A DNA stretch of 64,000 nucleotides from Populus alba (lineage: Eukaryota > Streptophyta > Magnoliopsida > Malpighiales > Salicaceae). Both the position numbers and the translations under genes were made by a program. The stretch is from contig NC_133289.1 of the NCBI RefSeq assembly GCF_005239225.2, positions 15,236,889-15,300,888 on the forward strand. The letters run 5' to 3'. Below are positions 37,130 through 46,704 of the stretch, piece after piece. The first letter of the stretch is position 1, and each line of letters starts with the position of its first letter. Below the pieces are notes generated by a model. It saw only the letters and a program-made list of their open reading frames with translations. It was not told the DNA's origin and made no database searches.

Positions 37130-37602
37130 AATTAAAAGTGCGTTGAAACATATTATATAGCAATGATGCCAGATTATAAATGCTCGTGAATGAAGTGGTA
37201 GTTGATCTCGACGTGTTTAGTGCGCTCATGAAACACAAGATTAGTAGCAATGTGTAAAGCAGATTGATTATCGCAGTCCAAAAACATTGGTTGAGAATAA
37301 GGCACAAAAAGATTAGCAAGTAGACTATGTAACCATATCAGCTCACTAGTGGTGGTAGCCATAGAGTGATATTCCGATTCAACAGGGGAACGTGACACTA
37401 TGGGTTGTTTCTTGTACTTCCACGATATATGAGAATCACCAAGGAAAATGTAATAACCAGTAACCAATCTTTTAGTCATGGGACAACTTGCCCAGTCGGC
37501 ATCACAGTAAGCTTTGATTTGAAAATCACTGTTTGATGGAAAGAAAAGACCTCGACAAGGAGAACTCTTCAAATAACAAAGAACATAATAGGCAACATCA
37601 AG
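37130..37602 (-). pseudogene. Copia RNase H remnant
   Basis: The frame 37174-37572 carries AYCDADWASCPMTKRLVTGY, SWKYKKQP, ESEYHSMA, the LDCDNQSALHIA stretch and the ERTKHVEINYHFIHE stretch: the full copia-type RNase H with its acidic residues (D in DADW, E in ESEYH, D in DCDN). Downstream of HEHL the sequence still resembles the usual tail to about 37110 but with several stops. Upstream it runs to the 9-bp duplication bordering the insertion. Confidence 0.88.
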
Positions 37603-37611
37603 ATGTGGATG
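37603..37611. repeat. 9-bp target-site duplication, left copy
   Basis: atgtggatg is identical to 39210-39218. Taking out the intervening DNA and one copy restores continuity of the copia reading between RT and RNase H. Confidence 0.85.
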
Positions 37612-39209
37612 CTAAGGCTTTTTATTGCGATGTTGTGATTGCACAAATTAATTACCCTAGCTTCAAACATAACACACAAGATAGTATAGAGTAAGCAAGG
37701 GGTCGATCCCACGAGGAAGGTTCAAGTCAGATTTTTATGCTAGATGATATGCAATGATATGCAATTTGGACGTTATCTAGGCTAAAGCAAAAGAAAACAA
37801 AAAACTATGAAACGAAATTTAATAAAATCAGAAAATTATCAAGAGAACTAACCTTGGTCGCAAGCACACATTCACCTATAGAAATCAGAACTGATCATGG
37901 AAACGAAACATCAATTTATATTTTGAATATTTATCTCTTCTTAACATTGGTTAGTTAACGGATCCGCTGTATAACTAACCCTAATCATTAAACAACCACA
38001 GTGTTCGCACTGGTAATTTAATTCAATGGAAGCTTTATGAACTAGATAAGTTTATTAATCAAGAATACATAACTGTCTGCAGTCTATATTTGATTTGATT
38101 GAATGTTCTCCCTAATATTAATAACGAAGATCCGTCACAATTATTAAACTCAGTTGCTTCACAAGTTTATATACCACAACTCCGGTTTTGATATCAAACT
38201 TAGCAATAGATTGTCCACAATAAAAACTTAGAATCCGCTCTAGCAATTAAAATAAACAATCATAGGAAAAATAAGCATACGAGAACAAACATATTCATTA
38301 TATAAACTGAAAAGAAAAGGTAAAATAAATTCACAGTTCTTAAAATCCGAAGATTTTCGTGTCTTTGCAACCAAGAAAACGAGTTTAGCCTTGCATGTTT
38401 GTTGAATAACTAATCAAAAAGATAGAGGAATGCATGATTTCGGGTTTCTTAGAGTAGGGGGCGTTTTTCTCCTCTTTGCTGGCTGCCCTCCTTCTCTTCT
38501 CTCATTCTTTTTATATGCTAGGAAACCTTAATCTCTATTTTACAAAATAGTCCTTCCTTAAGTAGACAGTTTACATTTAAGTAGTTCAATAACTATTTTC
38601 CTAAAAAAGGAGAAATAGCTTTGCATGAAATATTCAAGCTTTGACTTAGAGGAGCTAAATTGCTGAAATAAAAACTTGGATATCGGTTTAGATGCTTTGA
38701 AACGTAATTTAGACTCGTTTCTTAATGAAACCTGTTTGTTGGCAGAATTTAGTTGTCAACTTTAAAAAATCATATCTTCCTCATATGACATCATTTTGTG
38801 CTAAAATTTGGAGAGTTTATAGTTCTTTTAGTCAGGACTCCAAAAAAATTGATTTTGCATCAATTAGACTTCTATAGCTCCAGATATTCAAGTTGGAATG
38901 ACCGAAGGTTAACATTAGCAGATTGCGAGATTTGACTTTGAAAGCTGTGATTTCCATGCTCTTCCTTAGTTTATTGTCTTGCCTTAGATGTCCAGAAAGG
39001 TATAGATGTTAGCTTTTTAATGCCACTAGAATCACTTCATTTCGACCTTTAGAGCTCACGCTCTGCACAAAACATTGATTGAAGGTCAAATATGCCAATT
39101 ACCTCCAATTTACTCTTTTTTTCATCTTTCATCCAAAAGTGCCTTTAAGACATAAAACAAAGAATATCAAGGGATTTTATATATAAAACATATACAAAAC
39201 ACTAGTTAA
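37612..39209. mobile_element. 1,598-bp non-coding element with 9-bp target duplication (MULE-like?)
   Basis: It is inserted in the copia element and bounded by perfect 9-bp direct repeats. Its ends, ctaaggctttttattgcg and acaaaacactagttaa, show no convincing terminal inverted repeats and no poly-A, and there is no TG...CA LTR structure. No reading frame longer than chance is seen. Near the left end lies ggggtcgatcccacgaggaa, shared with a diverged relative at 30990-31830. A 9-bp duplication is typical of Mutator-like elements, some of which lack inverted ends; assignment to that superfamily is only an inference. Confidence 0.7.
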
Positions 39210-39218
39210 ATGTGGATG
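39210..39218. repeat. 9-bp target-site duplication, right copy
   Basis: atgtggatg, partner of 37603-37611. The bases just outside the two copies differ, so the duplication is exactly 9 bp. Confidence 0.85.
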
Positions 39219-40530
39219 AAACTATCGAATAATATGGTTGCATCACTTTTGCATGAATTAACTGAGAAGTTGCACTGCATAAGTGATATCTGGTTGAGAA
39301 ATTGTGAGATAAATAAGACGTCCAATGAAGCGACGATATTGACTCAAATCTTGTAAAGGTTCTCCACAATATGAAGATAGTCAATGCTATTGAGGAATGG
39401 GAAAAACAGTTGGCTTATTGCCAGCCATACCAGTTTATTTTAATAAATCGAGAGTATATTTATGTTGGTAGAGAGATATTCCTTGAGAAGAACGAGCCAA
39501 CTCTAAGCCAATAAAATACTTAAGTGTGTCGAGGTCTTTGATGGAGAAACATGTACTGAGATAATGCTTGAGTTTCTAAATCTGTAAAAAATCATTTCTA
39601 GCGATAACCATGTCATCTACATAGACAAGGAGAGCAAGGAAAGATGTATCTTTAATCAGATTAAAAAGTGAATGATCATCGGAGGATTGTGTGAATCTAA
39701 ATTTTCTTAAGGACAATGAGAACTTTTTGAATCATTGACGAGGTGCCTGCTTTAGTCCATATAATGATTTATGGAGCCTGCATACCTGATTGCCACCTGA
39801 TGGTAGATAGCTTGGAGGAGGAACATATAGACTTCTTCATGTAATTCCCCATGAAGGAATGCATTGTTTACATTTAGTTGATGTAATTCCCAATTCTTAG
39901 TAGCAACAACAACCAACAAGCATCTGACAGTGGTCAATTTTGTAACTGGTGCAAATGTTTCAGTATAATCCAATCCTTCAATCTGTGTATATCCTTGAGC
40001 TATTAAACGAGCTTTATAGCATTAAATGGAACCATTTGACTTGTATTTCAGTTTGTATATCCAACGAGAACCAATTGGTTTCTTCTCTAAAGGTAATGAT
40101 ACTAGACTCCAAGTTTGATTATGCTCTAGAGTTGAAATTTCTTGTGTCATCGCTTCACACCATTGCTAGTCTATTACAGCTTGGGAAAAATTTTTAGGTT
40201 CACTCACAACATAAATATTAGCCAGGAACACTTAATGAGATGGAGCAAAACGAGCATATGACAAATGACATGCTATGAGATAAAGACTACCTGAAAAAAC
40301 TGTATTAGATATGGGCTGTGATGAACTTTCTATTCCAGGAAGTTGCCACACATAATCATCAAGATGAGAAGGAACTCCTCGAGGTTTTTGAGATCGTGAA
40401 GTGTTCAAGGGAACCACCTGATGATCATAATTAATGATAGTGGGCAGGGCAGCTTCAGGATCCAGATTATCTGGAGAAGTTTGAATTTGTGGACTATGAT
40501 CCGACAACATGGTGTCTAACATCTCAAAGG
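39219..40530 (-). pseudogene. Copia reverse transcriptase remnant and linker
   Basis: The N-terminal RT frame (39752-39973) contains [18 protein letters not shown] and [20 protein letters not shown], the conserved opening of copia RT. The region to 39219 continues the RT with the conserved active-site region in pieces (a DDMVI-like stretch near 39610, read from tgtcatctacatag) and many stops. 40232-40522 is the proline-rich linker between integrase and RT. Not functional. Confidence 0.82.
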
Positions 40531-40879
40531 AATTAAAAATAGGCAGAGGGACAACTACATTTGATTCCTTTAGAGGATTATGAGACTGAAAAGGAAATTT
40601 GTTTTCATAGAAAATGACATTGTGGGAGTAAAAATTTTGTGTGATTCCATGTCACATACTTTGTATCTCTTTTTCCTCATAGGATAACCGATGAAAATAC
40701 AAGTCTTAGATCGGGGAGAGAATTTATCATTAGTTCGATTTAATCATGCACAAAACATAAACAACCAAAAACATGCAGATGTGAGTAAGATGGAGGTTTT
40801 GAAAACAATATCTGATAAGGACTTTTGCCAGACAATTTAAGAGTGAGAGAATAATTTATCAAGTAAGATGCGGTCAGGA

Positions 40880-41685
40880 CACATTCACCCTAAAAATTGA
40901 TTGGTAAATTGGCTTGTAATCAGAGAGCACGAGCAACCTCTAATGGTGACAATGCTTTCGCTCTATTCTTCCATTTTGTTGCGGAGTATCATCACAAGAT
41001 GTTTGGTGTGAAATACCATTTTGAGAGAAGAATTTGAACATATGACCAACAATAAATTTCAGATTGTTATCACTTCTAACTATTTTGATACTCTAATTAA
41101 ATTGAGTATTAACTATAACATGAAATTGAATAAAGTATTTTTGTGCTTCTGACTTGTGTTTGAGAAGATAAACCCAGGTGCATCTAGAACAATCATCTAT
41201 AATGGTAAGAAAATAATGAGCACCTGACGTAGATGGTGTTTTATATGGTCCCCAAATGTCGCAATGGACCATATCAAAGGGAAAATCAGATTTATTATTG
41301 CTTAAGTGAAAAACATTTTGAGTTTGTTTAGCTCGATGACACACATGACAACAATTGTTTGAATTTTAAAAGACACACTAGATAATTTTGGAATTAGAGA
41401 TAATCAATCAAATAAGATATGTCCTAACCACTCATGCCACAAGTTGGAAGAAAAAGGAAGCGATGTTGTTGTGGTAAAAGGTAAATGCAGCCTATGGAAG
41501 TAGTATAAGCCATCATGTAATTCACCACTTCCAATCAGATTCTTCGATTTGAGGTCCTGTGAGACATAAAAAGATGGAAACAATGTGATTGAATATTGAA
41601 GTGCTCTTGTCAACTTGCTTATTGAAAGAATATTACATTTGAAAGATGGTATATAAAGAACATGATTTAAAGTCATGTTTGACAT
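40880..41685 (-). pseudogene. Copia GAG-pre-integrase and integrase remnant
   Basis: 41404-41685 has a HVLYIPSFKCNILSISKLTR stretch and the WHEWLGH histidine motif of the GAG-pre-integrase domain. 41093-41344 has MCHRAKQT (zinc-finger half), FDMVHCDIWGPYKTPS and IIDDCSRCTWVY: the first two catalytic acids of the integrase core. Further on, around 40960-41010, the TPQQNGRIERKH stretch with the third acid is recognisable. Frameshifts separate the pieces. Confidence 0.85.
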
Positions 41686-41954
41686 GACAGTTGGATCTGA
41701 CCAAGAGAATGCACAGGAACAGATGTTCCATTTGGTAGTTTAATAGACAAATAATGAGAAGGTGTTTTTGTATCAGAGACAACAGGTGCATCACATATGA
41801 GATGTTCAGAGGCACCATTATCTAGAATCCAATCTATAGTATTAGATGAATGAGTGACCTTACTAGCAAAGTTTGCTATATTCTGATTAGTAGAGGGCAG
41901 TAAGGACATGAGCTGTTCATACTTTTCTTGAGTGAGATTAAAACCTTTACCCAT
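41673..41954 (-). pseudogene. Copia aspartic protease remnant
   Basis: The frame has the WILDNGASEHLICD stretch; copia proteases normally read DSGA(T/S)xH here, so the catalytic aspartate is present but the following serine is asparagine. The SIKLPNGTSVPVHSLGQIQL stretch is the usual flap region. Confidence 0.85.
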
Positions 41955-42059
41955 AGGCTAACTTGACCTTACAATATTGTTGGATGAAACATGTTCTAGT
42001 TCCCTTTGGAAGTTTTTGTTTTGTCTCGTAAAATTTGAAGTCTTTGCTCTGCTTTGCCA

Positions 42060-43000
42060 ACCTGAAGGATATTCAACAAGCTTAAAACATTTATCTTTGC
42101 AATGCCCAGGTTTATCACAATATAAACATATGAATTTGCTTGTCTCTCCTATTTGCTGTTCTCTTGTAAATTCCCTCTCTGGAAATCTAAAAGGTTTGAC
42201 AGTAAATGTTGTTGCATCTATCGGCTAATCACGACCAATTGAAGCAATGGCTAGTTGATTCTCTTCTTAGGTTACAAAAGCATAAGCCTTGTTAATTCAA
42301 GGAAAGGGTTCCATGTGTAGTATTTGGGACCGAATGATTCCATATTAATCATTCAGTCCCATGTGAAACTGATGAAATTTTTCTATTTTCCTCTCTGCCT
42401 AGATTTCTTTCCGGCACCATATAAGCATGAAGGGATAGTAAAGTAGGCTGACAACTCATCCCAAAGACCTTTTAGTTTGGTGTAGTAAACTGCTATAGTA
42501 ATTAAGATCCTTTTGTTGTGTTAGACAAATCTCTCTTTTTAATTCATGAATACGTGGAACATTTGCTTGAGAGAAACGTTCCTGCAATTCTCCCCACATT
42601 TCATATACTGAATCAACATAGGCAACACTATCATGCAATTCTGAAGCTAAGACATTAAAAATCCAAGAGATTACCAATGAGTTGCATTTTTCCTAGGCCT
42701 GAATTTCTTTGTTATCCTCATCTGGTTTGAGTAAAGAGCATCAACAAAGCTCAATTTGTTTTTGGCTTGTAGAGCATTCATCATAGCACGCCTCCATGTT
42801 GGATAATTGTTCCCTTTCAGAAGACAAGAAACAATAACTGCTCCTAGATTATCAGAAGAATTCAAAAAATAAGGTGATGATGAGTCGTGTTCATACATTG
42901 ATTTTGATGTTGAACTTTTGAATGTGCTAGAGGGAATTTCTTCACTCATGATGATTGAGTGTTTTAGAAAACAAGGATCAATATTCGCTCTAATACCATA
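42060..43000 (-). pseudogene. Copia gag remnant with zinc knuckle
   Basis: A start at 42949-42947 (MSEEIPSSTF) leads into SSPYFLNSSDNLGAVIVSCL and NNYPTWRRAMMNALQAKNKL, the conserved N-terminal copia gag domain. 42456-42677 continues with YEMWGELQERFSQANVPRIH. A CX2CX4HX4C zinc knuckle (CLYCDKPGHCKDKC) is readable near 42089-42130. The primer-binding site TGGTATTAGAGC (complement of initiator-Met tRNA) is at 42987-42998 on the - strand. Confidence 0.87.
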
Positions 43001-43009
43001 TAAAAAACA

Positions 43010-43310
43010 TGAAGCAGAAATTAAAAATAACAAAATACTGAATTCTCATATGTTAGTCTATTGCTAGCGGAAGACTATATACAACAGGAAGGCCTATAAT
43101 TAAGGAGAAGAATCAGCAACATCAGCTGACTCTTTTCAGAGCACGATTACTGCCTAATTTCTAGAGATTTACAGGTATTGATATGACAACATAATATTTA
43201 AATTAATATATATGCAAGATAAACACTATCTTTAAGATCAACCATATCTTCACAATTTCAAGATTAACCATATCTTGAAGATGTTCAATAAAACCGACAA
43301 AACACAAACA
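43010..43310 (-). repeat. Probable 5' LTR of the copia element
   Basis: On the - strand the LTR would end ...tttctgcttca just before an 11-nt spacer and the primer-binding site. It contains a TA-rich possible promoter (tatatattaatttaaatatt near 43193-43215). The outer boundary is set at a TG dinucleotide near 43310 and is uncertain because no partner LTR exists. Confidence 0.5.
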
Positions 43311-43319
43311 TGTCCTTAA

Positions 43320-46080
43320 TTCATCTGAGCGTATTTTTTGTTTAGGATGTCCTTATTGGCTGTCTTTCATATCTACATGGCGAAACCACTCTTTCAGTCT
43401 CATATCACTGCTCTTACCAACACCTCCCGCTTTTCCCATGTGAGCCTCTTTCACTCCACCCTTCTGTCCCTTGTTTTACTTTGATTTAAAAAATATTGCT
43501 CCTTAACTTAATAATTAAAAACCTGAAAAAAAGAAAGAAAAATCCACCGATACATGAAGTTGAACGTAGGGTATCAAGTATCAGGTTAGGTAAAGGTTCA
43601 TGACTCCATGTCCCAAGGGTTTGTCAAAGTACAAAAAGACACATTCCTATTGTCTGATTTGCTATAATATAAGCTTTAGCAAAGAAATTAATGTTCATAG
43701 ATTGGAATCTCATTTTCTATTATGACTACTTGACTGTATCCATTTATATAATACATAAACAGTACGTAGTTTCTTGGTTTGTGCTGTGTCTGTCATTAAC
43801 GGACAGCACTCAGTGCAATCATAGCCGACCTGCAAGATCTTGATCCCACAATCATGATCACAATTATCGTTTTTATCACTATGTTAATGAGCGCTTATCC
43901 GATTTTAATTGATTAAACTGCGGTGCCTGTTTGAGAGCATGTAGTGTAGTGGGTGATTAATCTGCTTTTCATGTAGTTTTTTGAATTCCATTTCCCATGT
44001 GCATGTCTCAGCTAGCTATTCGAAATTCGGAAGAAAAGAGAGATTCCCCATGGGATGTGATTGGAGGCAAGCGACTTGAAACCTCGGTGGCATACATACA
44101 AGAAAAACGGGGTCCCAACTAGGACATCATGGACGATAACACTTGTCTGTTCTTTTCGATTTCCAACATAATTGTTTGAGTATGGTTTGCCAAAGAGTTG
44201 ATGGATGACGTAATTTATTAAGTTCATACCATTATATTTTAAGTTGCCCAGTTCTCATATCTTTTCTCTAGTGTAATCACTCCTAGCTAGCCATCATACG
44301 ATCTTGAAAGCAGGAATCCTGGGCACCCTTTCCGTCCTTGACTTGAGATATGATGGTGGTGGATAAACACACACCTTAACAACACACATCATATAATAAA
44401 TACTTCCAAAGGTACGAAAAATTCTAATTAGTTATGAACACTAAGAATTCATAACTCATATTCTACCCGTTCCACTGTTTCGATCTAGAGATATATATCT
44501 TAAGATATTTGACCATTTTCTAAATAAAACACATGAAGAAAATATTTTAATTTTATCCCGGATCATTTGTTTTATAATTACAACTCAATTCTAAAACATA
44601 ATGACTTCAACATATCCGAAGATAGGGATAGTTTTAAGAACTTGCACAAAATTTGAAATATCATGTTAAGAGCTAAGAAGTGAGAGGGAGAATTAGAAGA
44701 AGAAGAATATCTTTCTGTTATTTTTTATTATTCTTATAAACTGAATTTCCTTTCATTCTCAACTGTTTATTATTCTTTTTCTTTTTGTTTCTTTGTTTTT
44801 TGTATCTTCTCACTGTAATTTGTGAAGAGAGAGGAGACCAAGAAAAAAAACAAAAAAAAAAACCTTGTAAGCACACCAAAATTTTGATAATAATACAATC
44901 GGTGTCACTTAAAAGATTTTGATGAGACGAATCTAACAACATTAAAATAGATCAGCAACAATGACCGGAGTGTGACGTTATATGAGTCATCTAAAAACAA
45001 ACGAGCCCCAAGATATTTAGACAGCTCATGTGGTCCTCTCCAGTCATCATTTGTGATCGATCTTTATTTTTAGTATCGTTGGATTTGTATAGTCGATATT
45101 TTTTCAAGGTATTGGTGATGTTATTATTAGAGTTTTAGTGTGTCTCTGAGAATTTTTTTTCTTTCTTTGTTTCCTTGTTTTCTTGCTCTCTTTTTTTTCT
45201 CTTTTTTTTTTTTTATTTATTTGTGTCATTTTATTTTTAGAATTGAAGAGAGTTGCAGAGAATATTTGTAATTTGTGATCTGTAACTCTTTAAATTGTAT
45301 TATTTTTTAAAATATTTTTTATATTATGTTATTTTATTTGTATTTTTTTAAGTGTTGAAGTAAAAAAAAAAAAAACTAGATTTAATGTCACAATGTAGTC
45401 TGCGATGTTGTTGAATTGGTTTACATATGGATTCCGTGTAGCGGGACTCCTTCTCATCCAGTACGGCTGTTCAGTGAACCATAACAGGATATTTTTGTCA
45501 TTAAACTTAGCAGACCGTCTATTATCATATTAATTGCACATTGATGAGTCTAGTCAAGATGGTTTGTCTTGTTGATTAATCTAATACTAATATCAGCAGC
45601 AAGATTAATTAGTGTGCCCTAATCTCAACATCTACTCCTTTGACTAATAGAAGTTGATATTGGACCTACATTGAATAGCTAGGTAAATTACGTGCGTTCA
45701 AAAGACATTAAGAAAAAAAAAAAACTAAGCGTATAAAATACTGGAATTTCAGGTTTCATTAGAGTACATAAATTAGTGAAAAAATGAAGGAATTTTTTCC
45801 ATGGACCGACAAGGGAGTATAATGCTGCCATTAATGGAGGCGACAACTCTTGGATCCTACACTGATCTTTGCAGCTTCCTGTCTCTCTCTCTCTGTCTCC
45901 CCCTCTCTCTCACACACACAAACATTCTAACAAACTTGCCTATCTCCTTTTCACTCTAACATATGTGCAGGAACAGTGAACCATTGCACTACATATAATG
46001 TAAGACTGTCCTCCTTCTACTTCATCGTGTCTGCTCTTCACATTTCTCCTTGACCCAAATAGCCCACAAATCCTCCCCAC
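43320..46080. other. Intergenic DNA upstream of the zinc-finger gene
   Basis: No second gene is recognised. It has a (CT)n-(CA)n stretch at 45881-45922 and A/T runs near 44760-44870 and 45190-45380. Short frames (44012-44227 -, 44718-44942 -) have no family features. Confidence 0.5.
45881..45922. repeat. (CT)n / (CA)n microsatellite in zinc-finger promoter
   Basis: gtctctctctctctgtctcc followed by ccctctctctcacacacaca, about 280-320 bp upstream of the start codon. Pyrimidine-rich tracts of this kind are common near plant promoters and could bind GAGA-type factors; that role is not shown here. Confidence 0.9.
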
Positions 46081-46084
46081 CCCC

Positions 46085-46092
46085 ATTATAAG
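46085..46092 (+). promoter_or_regulatory. Candidate TATA box of the zinc-finger gene
   Basis: attataag lies about 110 bp upstream of the ATG at 46201 and would give a leader of about 80 nt. A second candidate, acatataatg, is at 45991-46000. The choice is based on spacing only. Confidence 0.4.
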
Positions 46093-46200
46093 CCATCATC
46101 TCTTGTTCTTAGTCACACCAAGCCCCATCTCTTCTTCTCGACCCTTTATTGCCAATTAATAGTATTTGGCTAATTATTCACTCTCCCTCTAGCTAGGGCC

Positions 46201-46704
46201 ATGGATTTCCAACCAAATACTTCTCTACATCTAAGCCTACCAAGCAATCAACTAAACCTAGAACTTGTCCTTGAGCCATCTTCTTCATCATCACGTCATG
46301 GTCCAGCAGAACCTCGAATTTTCTCATGCAACTATTGCCAAAGAAAGTTTTATAGCTCACAAGCTCTTGGTGGTCACCAAAATGCTCACAAGCTTGAGAG
46401 AACCTTGGCCAAGAAGAGCAGAGAGATGAGTTCATCCGTACGGGCACACGGAGGATCGAACCCACGGTCAGAATCATCATATAGCATGCGTGGCTCAACC
46501 TATCCTCGAGACCATCAGCCAGCCCTAGCAGGGTTCGAGCACCGTGGACATCCTGGTAGGATTGTTGGTGGCTTGAGCTATGGCAGGACAGAGATGAATT
46601 ACGGTTCTAGAGAAGGTATTGGGGGTTCTTGGTCCATGGTATATAGAGCCGAAAATGTTCAAGTAGAAGAGTTGAACCAGCTTGACTTGTCTTTAAGGCT
46701 TTGA
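46201..46704 (+). CDS. ZFP2: C2H2 zinc-finger transcriptional repressor, ZFP2-like
   Basis: A single uninterrupted exon encodes 167 residues. One plant-type finger has Cys43, Cys46, His59 and His63, with the invariant QALGGH at 54-59; such fingers bind short AGT-type DNA sites in the nucleus. It ends with an EAR motif, LDLSLRL (161-167), and starts MDFQPNTSLHLSLPS with two more LxLxL runs (LHLSL 9-13, LNLEL 18-22), so it should repress by recruiting TOPLESS-type corepressors. The opening and the basic stretch HKLERTLAKKSRE after the finger match my memory of Arabidopsis ZFP2, linked to floral organ abscission, and its close relatives. Orthology is not proven; the middle part is lineage-specific, rich in Ser, Gly and Arg. 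Start: first ATG after an agctagggcc leader. No introns, as usual for this subfamily. Confidence 0.92.
   Translation: MDFQPNTSLHLSLPSNQLNLELVLEPSSSSSRHGPAEPRIFSCNYCQRKFYSSQALGGHQNAHKLERTLAKKSREMSSSVRAHGGSNPRSESSYSMRGSTYPRDHQPALAGFEHRGHPGRIVGGLSYGRTEMNYGSREGIGGSWSMVYRAENVQVEELNQLDLSLRL

Larger units (their letters stand above)
37110..43310 (-). mobile_element. Decayed Ty1/copia element, 3'-truncated, with a 1.6-kb insertion
   Basis: Read on the - strand from right to left: a probable 5' LTR (43010-43310), primer-binding site, gag, protease, GAG-pre-integrase, integrase, RT and RNase H, which is the copia order. Frameshifts and stops are frequent. The element ends without a polypurine tract or 3' LTR near 37110. 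The RT/RNase H junction is split by the element at 37612-39209. The missing 3' LTR prevents dating from LTR divergence. Confidence 0.9.

Noticed and set aside
46193..46498. 101-codon frame opposite the zinc-finger gene
   Set aside because: A mirror frame of the C2H2 coding sequence.
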